Assembly: GCA_023444765.1 (NCBI GenBank)
Contig: JAEXLY010000277.1
Location: 1-24,432 of the forward strand
DNA: 24,432 nucleotides
Direction: 5' to 3'
Source: Pseudomonadota bacterium
GTDB taxonomy: Bacteria; Pseudomonadota; Gammaproteobacteria; Xanthomonadales; Xanthomonadaceae
Shown: positions 13,492 through 20,624 of the stretch, in pieces
How positions within the stretch are numbered: position 1 is the first letter of the stretch
How the letters are laid out: each line of letters opens with the position of its first letter
Position numbers and translations under genes: made by a program
Notes under the pieces: model-generated
Databases searched by the model: none
Told to the model about the DNA's origin: nothing
The model's input: the letters and a program-made list of their open reading frames with translations, nothing else

Positions 13492-14874
13492 ATGTCCCTG
13501 CACCTGTTCAACAGCCTGACCCGCCAGGTCGAAGCCTTCGCGCCGCTCGACCCGGCCTGCCCGACCATGTACCTGTGCGGGCCCACGGTCTACAACTACG
13601 TGCACATCGGCAACGCACGCGGCCCGGTGGTGTTCGGGGTGCTGGCCGCCCTGCTCCGGCGCCGCCACGGGGCGTTGCGCTACGCGCGCAACATCACCGA
13701 CGTGGACGACAAGATCAACGCGGCCGCGCGCGAACAGGGTGTGCCGATCGCGGCCATCACCGACCGCTTCGCCGCCGCCTACCGCGAGGACATGGCCGCG
13801 CTGGGCGTGGACGGCGATTTCGCGCCGGACATCGAACCGGCTGCCACCGCCCATATCGGGCAGATGCTGGAGATGATCGCGCGCCTGGTCGAGTCCGGGC
13901 ACGCCTATGCGGCAGAAGGCCACGTGCTGTTCGCGGTGGACACCTTCCCCGGCTACGGCAGGCTGTCGCGCCGCGAACCGGACGACATGCTCGCCGGCGC
14001 ACGCGTGGAAGTGGCGCCCTACAAGCGCAACCCGGCCGATTTCGTGCTGTGGAAGCCGTCCACCGACGACCTCCCCGGCTGGGATTCACCCTGGGGCCGC
14101 GGCCGTCCCGGCTGGCATATCGAATGCTCGGCGATGGCGGCCGCCCATCTCGGCGAGACGATCGACATCCACGCGGGCGGCGTCGACCTGCAGTTCCCGC
14201 ACCACGAGAACGAGGTGGCGCAGAGCGAGTGCGCCCACGGCGGTCGCATCTTCGCCCGCACCTGGCTGCACAACGGCATGCTGACCCTGTCCGGGGCCAA
14301 GATGTCGAAGTCCGTGGGCAATATCGAGAAGGTGCACGACCTGGTGCGCCGGCATCCGCCCGAAGCCCTGCGCTATGCGCTGCTGTCGGCGCACTACCGC
14401 CAGCCGCTGGACTGGTCGGACGGGCTGATCGAGCAGAGCGTGCGCACGCTGGACCGCCTGTACGGCACGCTGCGCGACCTGGAAGACGTGGATGCCGTGG
14501 CCACGATTCCGGAGGCGGTCGAAGGCGCGCTCGACGATGATCTCAACACGCCCGCGGCACTGGCCGAGCTGGCCCGCATTGCCGGCGAGGCACGCAAGTC
14601 GCAGTCGACCGACGACCGCGCGGGATTGAAGGCGGTGCTGCTCGGCGCCGGCCAGGCGCTCGGACTGCTGCAGCAGTCGCCGCAGGCGTGGTTCGCCCGG
14701 GGCGCCTCGGCCGACGACGACGCGCGCATCCAGGGACTGGTGGAGGAGCGCGCGGCCGCCAAGAAGGCTCGCGACTTCGCCCGCGCCGATGCCATCCGCG
14801 ACCAGCTCGCCGCCGAAGGCATCCTGCTCGAGGACACGCCCCAGGGCGTGCGCTGGGTGAGGAAGCGCGTCTAG
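13492..14874 (+). CDS. cysS: Cysteinyl-tRNA synthetase
   Basis: CysS charges tRNA-Cys and is essential for translation. The 460-residue class I synthetase has YLCGPTVYNYVHIGNARG (27-44) with the HIGN signature. The zinc ligands are C29, C212 (WHIECSAMA), H237 and E241 (FPHHENEVAQSE), and KMSKS is at 270-274. These sit at a constant offset from the E. coli positions, so the chain is complete. ATG 13492 is the family start; the frame upstream to 13339 is open but not family-like. It heads a plus-strand run with sufE and an MFS gene, but hairpins separate it from sufE. Confidence 0.97.
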   Translation: MSLHLFNSLTRQVEAFAPLDPACPTMYLCGPTVYNYVHIGNARGPVVFGVLAALLRRRHGALRYARNITDVDDKINAAAREQGVPIAAITDRFAAAYREDMAALGVDGDFAPDIEPAATAHIGQMLEMIARLVESGHAYAAEGHVLFAVDTFPGYGRLSRREPDDMLAGARVEVAPYKRNPADFVLWKPSTDDLPGWDSPWGRGRPGWHIECSAMAAAHLGETIDIHAGGVDLQFPHHENEVAQSECAHGGRIFARTWLHNGMLTLSGAKMSKSVGNIEKVHDLVRRHPPEALRYALLSAHYRQPLDWSDGLIEQSVRTLDRLYGTLRDLEDVDAVATIPEAVEGALDDDLNTPAALAELARIAGEARKSQSTDDRAGLKAVLLGAGQALGLLQQSPQAWFARGASADDDARIQGLVEERAAAKKARDFARADAIRDQLAAEGILLEDTPQGVRWVRKRV

Positions 14875-14937
14875 CGGACGCCACCAGCGTCCGCTCGCGC
14901 TTTCCGAACGCCAGGCCGTGGACGGCCGGACGTTCGG
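14873..14937 (+). other. Two consecutive hairpins between cysS and sufE
   Basis: The first has AGCGGACGC (14873-14881) pairing with GCGTCCGCT (14887-14895) over CACCA; it begins inside the cysS stop codon. The second is nested: CCGAACG/CGTTCGG (14904-14910, 14931-14937) outside and GGCCGT/ACGGCC (14914-14919, 14922-14927) inside. Neither has a true T tract (only CTTTCC after the first). They may be a weak terminator or a processing site. The rest of the 115-nt gap shows nothing clear. Confidence 0.5.
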
Positions 14938-14989
14938 GACCTTCGCGGCCGCGCCATGGATGGCGGCGACCATACCAACGAGACTGCTG

Positions 14990-15430
14990 ATGACCGAAAC
15001 GCCCTTCCCCATCGAACCCACTGCCGCCGAGGCCCAGGCCGCGATCCGCGAGGAGTTCGCCTTCTTCGGCGACTGGGCCGAGCGCTACCAGTACCTGATC
15101 GACCTCGGACGCAAGCTGCCGCCGTTCCCTGATGCGTTCAAGACCGAGGAACACCGCCTGCTCGGCTGCCAGTCGCTGGTCTGGATCGTGCCTTCGGGCG
15201 ATGCCGGGCGCCTGGATTTCGCCGCCGCCAGCGATTCGGCGATCGTGTCGGGCCTGATCTTCCTGGCCCTGCGCGTGTACTCGGGACGCAGCGCGCGCGA
15301 GATCCTCGATACCGATGCCAGCTACATCGCCGACATCGGCCTGGCCAGGCACCTGTCGCCCACGCGCAGCAACGGCCTGGCCTCGCTGCTGGCGTTCATC
15401 CGCGAGGCCGCGCAGCGCGCCCTGGCGTGA
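14990..15430 (+). CDS. sufE: SufE-family cysteine desulfuration (sulfur acceptor) protein
   Basis: SufE accepts persulfide sulfur from a cysteine desulfurase such as SufS or CsdA and passes it on for Fe-S cluster assembly. The 146-residue protein has the family core WAERYQYLIDLGRKLPPFP (29-47) and the acceptor Cys60 in HRLLGCQSLVWI. ATG 14990 (MTETPFPIEP) is chosen because the longer frame runs back into the hairpin region. No sufBCDS genes are adjacent. The stop overlaps the GTG of the following transporter (GTGA), so the two are coupled. Confidence 0.93.
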   Translation: MTETPFPIEPTAAEAQAAIREEFAFFGDWAERYQYLIDLGRKLPPFPDAFKTEEHRLLGCQSLVWIVPSGDAGRLDFAAASDSAIVSGLIFLALRVYSGRSAREILDTDASYIADIGLARHLSPTRSNGLASLLAFIREAAQRALA

Positions 15431-16677
15431 GTACGTCCGGATCCGGGCCGTCTCCCGACAGCCGCGCGGCGCCGCTGCGCAACCGGGATTTCCGGCTGCT
15501 GATGGGCTTCCGGATCTTCACCATCCTGTCCTACCAGGCGGTCGCGGTGACGGTGGGCTGGCATGTGTACGAGCTCACCCGCGATCCGTGGATGCTGGGC
15601 CTGATCGGCCTGGCCGAAGTGCTGCCCTACTTCTGCGTGGCGCCGTTCGCCGGCTATCTGGTCGACCACCTGCCGCGTCGCCGGCTGGGCGCGTTCGCGG
15701 CTGCCTGCCTGGCGATCACGCCCCTGCTGCTGGTCGCCATCGCCGCGGGCTGGTGGCAGGCCGGCATCCTGGCCATCTACGCCGCCATCGCCCTCACCGG
15801 CTGCGTGCGGGCGTTCCTGGGGCCGGTGTACAACGCCCTGTTCGCGCGCGTGCTGCCGCGCGAACAGTACGTGCGCGGCGCCAGCCTGGGCAGCATCGTA
15901 TTCCAGGCGGGCCTGGTCACCGGCCCGGCGATCGGCGGCTTCCTCGTGGGCTGGGCCGGCAAGCCCGCGTCCTACGGCGTCGCCGCGGTGTTCGCGATCT
16001 GCGCGGCGCTGGCGATGCTGCGCCTGCGGGTGAGCGAACCGGCGCCGCAGCTGCAGCGCTCGCCGATCTTCGCCAGCATCGCCGAGGGCGCCCGCTTCGT
16101 GTTCGGCCACCAGGTACTGCTGGGCGCGCTGGCGCTGGACATGTTCGCGGTGATGTTCGGCGGCGCGATCTCGCTCGCGCCCGCCTTCATCCAGGAGATC
16201 CTGCACTACGGACCGGAGGGGCTCGGCATCCTGCGCGCGGCGCCGGCACTGGGCGCCGTGGCCGTGGGCGTCTGGCTGGCCCGGCATCCGCTGGACCGGA
16301 ACGCGGGGCGGATCCTGCTTGCCGCGGTGGTGGGCTTCGGCCTGTGCATGGTGGGCTTCGGCCTGTCCACGGCGTTCTGGCTGTCGGCTTTCTTCCTGCT
16401 GCTGTCGGGTGTCTGCGACGGCGTGTCGGTGGTGACCCGTTCCACCATCATGCAACTGGCGACGCCCGACCACATGCGCGGCCGGGTGTCGTCGATCAAC
16501 GGGCTGTTCGTCGGCTCGTCCAACGAGATCGGCGCCTTCTACGCCGGCTCGATGGCGCGCCTGCTCGGCCTGGTCCCGGCGGTGGTGCTGGGCGGCTGCG
16601 TGACCATGGGCGTCGCCGCGGTGACCGCCTGGCGCGCACCGAAGCTGAGGCGCCTCCACTTCAGCCAGCTGAAGTGA
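15427..16677 (+). CDS. Major facilitator superfamily transporter (DHA3/EntS-like)
   Basis: The 416-residue inner-membrane protein is hydrophobic throughout, with about 12 likely helices. The opening APLRNRDFRLLMGFRIFT and the loop-2/3 motif GYLVDHLPRRR are typical of the MFS_3 (enterobactin exporter-like, DHA3) branch. A second-half equivalent, ATPDHMRGRVSSINGLFVG, is clear near residues 342-360. Members export siderophores or drugs; no substrate can be read here. GTG 15427 overlaps the sufE stop, which supports it. It is followed by a repeat element and a two-way terminator at 16761-16797. Confidence 0.9.
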   Translation: MSTSGSGPSPDSRAAPLRNRDFRLLMGFRIFTILSYQAVAVTVGWHVYELTRDPWMLGLIGLAEVLPYFCVAPFAGYLVDHLPRRRLGAFAAACLAITPLLLVAIAAGWWQAGILAIYAAIALTGCVRAFLGPVYNALFARVLPREQYVRGASLGSIVFQAGLVTGPAIGGFLVGWAGKPASYGVAAVFAICAALAMLRLRVSEPAPQLQRSPIFASIAEGARFVFGHQVLLGALALDMFAVMFGGAISLAPAFIQEILHYGPEGLGILRAAPALGAVAVGVWLARHPLDRNAGRILLAAVVGFGLCMVGFGLSTAFWLSAFFLLLSGVCDGVSVVTRSTIMQLATPDHMRGRVSSINGLFVGSSNEIGAFYAGSMARLLGLVPAVVLGGCVTMGVAAVTAWRAPKLRRLHFSQLK

Positions 16678-16682
16678 AGGGC

Positions 16683-16760
16683 CGTGATTGGTGATTCCTG
16701 ATTCGTGATTCGGGAGAGCGAGTCGCGCCGCCCGCTTTTTCCACCAACCACCAAGCACCG
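16683..16760. repeat. Second GTGATT-type heptad-repeat element
   Basis: Plus strand 16683-16712 is an array of heptads (GTGATTG, GTGATTC, CTGATTC, GTGATTC). The inverse partner, on the minus strand at 16759-16741, is GTGCTTGGTGGTTGG-like. The 28-nt centre includes CGCCGCCCGCTTTTT. The arrangement matches the element between argF' and argG, but here it lies in a true intergenic gap 5 nt after the MFS stop. Confidence 0.7.
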
Positions 16761-16797
16761 TCATGAAAAACCCCGCCGAAGCGGGGTTCTTTCATGA
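16761..16797. terminator. Bidirectional intrinsic terminator between the MFS gene and dksA
   Basis: AACCCCGC (16769-16776) and GCGGGGTT (16781-16788) pair over a CGAA tetraloop. Outside them TCATGAAA and TTTCATGA also pair, giving a 16-bp stem with one bulged C. A T run follows on the minus strand (TTTTT), which is what the dksA transcript needs, and TTCTTT follows on the plus strand for the transporter. Confidence 0.9.
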
Positions 16798-16800
16798 CTC

Positions 16801-17781
16801 TCAATCGCCCATCTGCTTCTGCAGGTGTTCCCAGCGTTCCTGGGCATCGATGGTGCGCTCTGCCTGCGGGCGCGCCTCGAGGCGGTCGAGGCCGATCTCC
16901 TCGCCGGTATCCACGCAGTAGCCGTAGTCGCCTTCGTCGACCCGGCGGATGATGCTCTCGATCTTGTTGATCAGCTTGCGGTAGCGGTCGCGGGTACGCA
17001 GCTCGAGTGCGTTCTCGGTCTCGCGGCTGGCCCGTTCGGCCTCGTCGCCGACGTCGCGCACTTCGTCCTTGAGGTTCTCGATGGTCTGGCGCGATTCCTC
17101 GACCAGTTCCTCGCGGCGCGTCAGCAGCTTCTGGCGGAAGTACTCCAGCTGCAGCGGGTTCATGTACTCTTCCGCCGCGTCGGGCTTGTAGCCCTGCGGG
17201 AGGATCGGACGCCCGGTCTCCGGATCGGTCTCGTAGGGCACGACCTTCACCTTGGCCTTCGGCGCCGGGGCCGAAGACCGGGTGGTCACGGCCACCGCCA
17301 CCTTGCCCTGCACGCGCGGACCATTGCTGACGCGCGCGGGCGCGGCCTTGCCCGCCTGCGCCGGAGCGGAGGCCGCAGGTGCCTTGGTCTTCTTCACTTC
17401 CGGGGCCTTGGCGGCAGGCGCCCCCGCGGACCTGGACACGGGCTTCTTCGGCGCCGGCGCGGGCTTGGCCGGGGCGGTCTTCACCGCGGGCGCGACAGCC
17501 TTCTTGGCCACCGGCTTGGACGCCTTCTTCACGGGCGCAGGCGCCGCCTTGGCCGCTGGCTTCTTCGCCGGCGCCGCCTTGGCGGCCGGCTTCTTCGCCG
17601 GGGCCGCCTTCTTCACGGGCGCACTTTTCGCTACCGCCTTCTTCGCGGCGGACTTGGCGGGCGCCTTCTTCGCCGGAGCCTTCTTCACTGCCTTGGCAGC
17701 GGGCTTCGCCGACTTGCTGGCGCTGGTCTTGGCCGTTTTCGCGGGCTTCGCGGGCTTCTTCGCCGACTTCTTGACTGCCAC
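16801..17781 (-). CDS. dksA: DksA-type RNA polymerase-binding factor with long Lys/Ala/Pro tail
   Basis: DksA enters the RNA polymerase secondary channel and works with ppGpp in the stringent response. The last ~120 of 326 residues are the DksA fold: a coiled coil (about 215-285) and the zinc-finger region. At the coiled-coil tip the key residues read D246, E249 and A251, with Glu where E. coli has Asp74. The finger keeps only C289; the other three ligands are T292, T310 and A313 (C-T-T-A). Similar Cys-poor DksA proteins exist that do not need zinc. Residues 1 to about 130 are a histone-H1-like tail of AKKPA-type repeats, probably disordered and able to bind nucleic acid. GTG 17781 is chosen over TTG 17790 because GAGGG is spaced for it. 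Confidence 0.92.
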   Translation of the reverse strand: MAVKKSAKKPAKPAKTAKTSASKSAKPAAKAVKKAPAKKAPAKSAAKKAVAKSAPVKKAAPAKKPAAKAAPAKKPAAKAAPAPVKKASKPVAKKAVAPAVKTAPAKPAPAPKKPVSRSAGAPAAKAPEVKKTKAPAASAPAQAGKAAPARVSNGPRVQGKVAVAVTTRSSAPAPKAKVKVVPYETDPETGRPILPQGYKPDAAEEYMNPLQLEYFRQKLLTRREELVEESRQTIENLKDEVRDVGDEAERASRETENALELRTRDRYRKLINKIESIIRRVDEGDYGYCVDTGEEIGLDRLEARPQAERTIDAQERWEHLQKQMGD

Positions 17782-17805
17782 GTGATGCAATCCCTCTGGA
17801 TTCCC

Positions 17806-17833
17806 TTGGACGGGAAAAGCGGGGTGTTATACC
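17806..17833 (+). promoter_or_regulatory. Possible overlapping promoter for yidD-pyrC
   Basis: On the plus strand, TTGGAC (17806-17811) and TATACC (17828-17833) are 16 nt apart. The -10 shares its bases with the dksA -10 on the other strand (TGTTATACCC), so the two directions would compete for polymerase. It is the only AT-rich spot in the gap. Confidence 0.4.
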
Positions 17834-17854
17834 CTGCCCCGGCGGCAGCGGCAA
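17826..17854 (-). promoter_or_regulatory. Sigma-70 promoter of dksA
   Basis: On the minus strand, TTGCCG (-35, 17854-17849) and TATAAC (-10, 17831-17826) are 17 nt apart. This is the best promoter match I found in the window. Transcription would start near 17819, leaving a leader of about 38 nt that holds a small hairpin (TTCCC/GGGAA) and the GAGGG ribosome site. Confidence 0.65.
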
Positions 17855-17881
17855 CCGCGCCGGAGTTTTCCACCCCACGCC

Positions 17882-18115
17882 GTGATCGATCGCCTCCTCA
17901 TCGCCCTGCTGCGCATCTACAAGCGCTTCATCAGCCCCATGCTGGGCCCACGCTGCCGCTTCGTGCCCACCTGCTCGGAATACGCGATGGAAGCGATCGG
18001 GCGCTTCGGCGCCCTGCGCGGCGGCTGGCTGGCACTGCGCCGGATCGGCCGCTGCCATCCCCTCCACCCCGGCGGCCTGGATCCGGTGCCGCCCAAGACT
18101 CCTGGAAACGGCTGA
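17882..18115 (+). CDS. yidD: Membrane protein insertion efficiency factor YidD
   Basis: YidD is a small membrane-associated protein that helps YidC insert inner-membrane proteins. The 77-residue product has the signature YKRFISPMLGPRCRFVPTCSEYA (13-35), in two conserved blocks, and RCHPLHPGGLDPVP near the end, as across the family. It starts at GTG 17882 without a clear Shine-Dalgarno. YidD usually sits between rnpA and yidC; here it directly abuts pyrC (TGA then ATG with no gap), so the linkage is unusual but the protein is unmistakable. Confidence 0.95.
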   Translation: MIDRLLIALLRIYKRFISPMLGPRCRFVPTCSEYAMEAIGRFGALRGGWLALRRIGRCHPLHPGGLDPVPPKTPGNG

Positions 18116-19462
18116 ATGTCCGACACCCTGATCGTCAATGCCCGCCTGGTCAACGAAGGCCGTGAGTTCGAGGCCGACCTGCGCATCGCCGGGGATCGCA
18201 TCGCGGAAATCGGCTCCGGACTGTCGGCGCGGCCAGCCGACACCGTGGTGGATGCGGGAGGACGGCGGCTGCTGCCCGGGATGATCGACGACCAGGTCCA
18301 CTTCCGCGAGCCCGGCCTGGAGCACAAGGCCGACATCGCCAGCGAGTCGGCGGCAGCGGTCGCCGGCGGCCTGACCAGCTTCATGGACATGCCCAACACC
18401 AGCCCGCCCACGCTGACGGCCGAGGCGTTGGAGGACAAGTATTCACGCGCCGCCGGGCGCGCCCGCGCCAACTACGGCTTCTACTTCGGCGCCAGCAACG
18501 ACAACCTCGAGCACGTGCGAGGCATCGACCCCCGCGCCACGCCGGGGCTGAAGGTGTTCATGGGGGCCTCCACCGGCAACATGCTGGTCGACAACCCGGA
18601 GACCCTGGACGCCATCTTCCGCGATACCCCGGTGCCGATCATCACCCACTGCGAGGACACGCCGACCATCGACGCGATCCTTGCCGAATACCGGGCCAAG
18701 TACGGCGACGACATCCCGGCGCAATGCCACCCCGACATCCGCTCGCGCGAGGCCTGCATCAAGTCCACGCGCCTGGCGCTGGAGCTGGCGCGCCGCCACG
18801 ACACCCGCCTGCACGTCCTGCACATCTCCACGGCCGACGAGCTGGCCCTGTTCGAGCGCGGCCCCATGGTCCGCCCGGACGGCAGCCGCAAGCACATCAC
18901 CGCCGAGACCTGCATCCACTTCCTGCGCTTCGACCGCGCCGACTACGCGCGCCTGGGCCACCAGATCAAGTGCAATCCCGCGATCAAGGACCCCGGCGAT
19001 CGCGCCGCGCTGCTCCGCGCGCTGGCCGAGGACGTGATCGACGTGCTCGCCACCGACCACGCGCCGCACACCTGGGAAGAGAAGCACAACCCCTACGTGC
19101 GCGCGCCCAGCGGCCTGCCGCTGGTGCAGTTCGCGCTGGTGGCCGCGCTGGAATGCGTGCACGAAGGGCATTTCGACGCCGCCCGCGTGGTGCAGAAGTT
19201 CGCCCATGCGCCTGCCCAGCTGTTCGACGTGAAGGAGCGCGGCTATCTGCGCGAAGGCTACTTCGCCGACCTGGTGCTGGTGGAGGACACATCCTTCACC
19301 GTGCGCCGCGAGGACGTGCTGTCCAAGTGCGGCTGGTCGCCGTTCGAGGGCACCACGTTCCGCTCGCGCATCGCTTCGACCTGGGTCAACGGCCGGCTGG
19401 CCTGGGACGGCAGCCGGCTGACGGGCGCGCCGACCGGCCGGCGCCTGGAGTTCGCGCGTTGA
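18116..19462 (+). CDS. pyrC: Dihydroorotase, QxH-motif subclass
   Basis: Dihydroorotase closes carbamoyl-aspartate to dihydroorotate in pyrimidine synthesis. The 448-residue amidohydrolase has GMIDDQVHFREPG (55-67), the probable carbamylated lysine K146 (GLKVFMGASTG), metal-site His178 (IITHCED) and His236 (LHVLHIST), and D314 in LATDHAPHTWEEK. The usual HxH metal motif is QxH here, with Q60 replacing the first His. As I recall, a DDQVHFREPG form is also seen in Bacteroidetes-type dihydroorotases, so it need not mean loss of function. An allantoinase-like hydrolase is the alternative. It abuts yidD and overlaps the peptidase start by 1 nt (TGATG). Confidence 0.9.
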   Translation: MSDTLIVNARLVNEGREFEADLRIAGDRIAEIGSGLSARPADTVVDAGGRRLLPGMIDDQVHFREPGLEHKADIASESAAAVAGGLTSFMDMPNTSPPTLTAEALEDKYSRAAGRARANYGFYFGASNDNLEHVRGIDPRATPGLKVFMGASTGNMLVDNPETLDAIFRDTPVPIITHCEDTPTIDAILAEYRAKYGDDIPAQCHPDIRSREACIKSTRLALELARRHDTRLHVLHISTADELALFERGPMVRPDGSRKHITAETCIHFLRFDRADYARLGHQIKCNPAIKDPGDRAALLRALAEDVIDVLATDHAPHTWEEKHNPYVRAPSGLPLVQFALVAALECVHEGHFDAARVVQKFAHAPAQLFDVKERGYLREGYFADLVLVEDTSFTVRREDVLSKCGWSPFEGTTFRSRIASTWVNGRLAWDGSRLTGAPTGRRLEFAR

Positions 19463-20328
19463 TGCGCAGCCATTGCCCGCGCCTGCGGGCGCTCGTGGTC
19501 GCGGCCGCCCTGCTGTGGGCCCCGGCATGCGCCATGGCGGCCGGGCCGGACGCGGGGACGGCCGACAATCGCGACCAGCGCGTGGTGTTCCCCGCCAGCG
19601 TGCAGCAGGGCGCGATGGTGATCGGCAAGGTGCCTCCCGGCAGCCGCGTCGAGTACGCAGGCCGCAGCCTGCGCACCACCGGCTATGGAAGCGTCGTGTT
19701 CGGCGTCGGGCGCGACACCACCGGGCCGCTCACCGTGCAGGTGGTTCGGCCGGACGGCAGCAGCGAGCGGGCGCGCATCTCGGTGACGCCGCGCGACTGG
19801 CCGGTCCAGCGCGTGGACGGCGTGCCGCCGAAGACGGTCGATCCACCGCCGCACATCGCCGAGCGTATCCGCCTCGAGCAGGCACGGGTCGCCGAGGCCC
19901 GGCTGCGCGACGATGCGCGCGCCGACTTCGCCGCGCCCTTCCTGCGCCCGGTCGAGGGCCGGATCAGCGGCCGCTTCGGCCGCGCCCGCGTCTACAACGG
20001 CAAGCCGGGCTCGCCGCATTCGGGCATGGACATCGCCGCCGCCACCGGCACACCGGTGCGGGCACCGGCCGCCGGCATCGTGACCTTCGCAGGGAACGAT
20101 CTCTACCTCACCGGCGGCACCCTGCTGATCGACCACGGCCACGGAATCAGCAGCAACTTCCTGCACCTGTCGCGCATCGACGTGCAGGTGGGCGAACGGG
20201 TGGAACAGGGCCAGGTCGTGGCGGCGGTGGGGTCGACCGGGCGCTCGACGGGGCCGCATCTGCATTGGGGGATGAGCTGGTTCGACGTCCGCATCGATCC
20301 GCAGCTGGTACTGGAGCGCGCCAACTGA
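19462..20328 (+). CDS. Exported M23-family metallopeptidase (LytM-type)
   Basis: The 288-residue protein begins with a signal peptide (about 1-26, ALVVAAALLWAPACAMAAG). An Ig-like N-terminal region (about 40-110) is followed by the LytM domain from about 163. The zinc ligands are intact: H186 and D190 in HSGMD, and H266-L-H268 in GPHLHWGM, with H235 in FLHLS as the catalytic helper. The protein should therefore be an active peptidoglycan endopeptidase in the periplasm, not a degenerate EnvC/NlpD-like activator. The start overlaps the pyrC stop by one base. The last codons (VLERAN, stop) form the first copy of a 103-bp tandem repeat running downstream. Confidence 0.93.
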   Translation: MRSHCPRLRALVVAAALLWAPACAMAAGPDAGTADNRDQRVVFPASVQQGAMVIGKVPPGSRVEYAGRSLRTTGYGSVVFGVGRDTTGPLTVQVVRPDGSSERARISVTPRDWPVQRVDGVPPKTVDPPPHIAERIRLEQARVAEARLRDDARADFAAPFLRPVEGRISGRFGRARVYNGKPGSPHSGMDIAAATGTPVRAPAAGIVTFAGNDLYLTGGTLLIDHGHGISSNFLHLSRIDVQVGERVEQGQVVAAVGSTGRSTGPHLHWGMSWFDVRIDPQLVLERAN

Positions 20329-20600
20329 CGGTTGCCGCGCGGCTGTTCACCGGCCGCGGCGCGTGGCGACGCGTTTGTCGAAACCCCGGCCGATAGGACG
20401 ATCCGGCGCGGTGCTGGAGCGCGGCAACTGACGGTCGAGGGGCCGCCGTTCACCGGCCGCGGCGCGTAGCGACGCGTTTATCAAAACCGCGGCCGATAGC
20501 ACGATCCGGCGCGGTGCCGGTACGCGGCAACCGATGTTGCCGGCCCCGCGCTGCTTGCCCGCGCCACGCGTGCGACGCGTTCTTCCATAGCAAGCGACTC
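20311..20600. repeat. 103-bp tandem repeat, two clear copies and one decayed copy
   Basis: Copies begin at 20311, 20414 and 20517. CTGGAGCGCG is shared by the first two copies. GACGCGTT lies at 20368, 20471 and 20574 in all three, exactly 103 bp apart. Copies 1 and 2 are roughly 85-90% alike by eye; copy 3 decays after about 20590. The first copy starts inside the peptidase gene and includes its stop codon. The unit contains CACCGGCCGCGGCGCG. This fills nearly all of the 296-nt stretch between the convergent genes; I see no gene or T-tract terminator there. A 9-bp-period duplication (GGCATTCC at 20604 and 20613) follows. Confidence 0.85.
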
Positions 20601-20624
20601 GTCGGCATTCCGGGCATTCCGCCC

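Noticed and set aside
16801..17790. TTG start for dksA at 17790
   Set aside because: The GAGGG ribosome site would be almost touching the TTG; it fits GTG 17781.
16825..18165. Gly/Leu/Arg-rich frame opposite dksA
   Set aside because: Its repeats are only the reverse reading of the AKKPA codons of the dksA tail.
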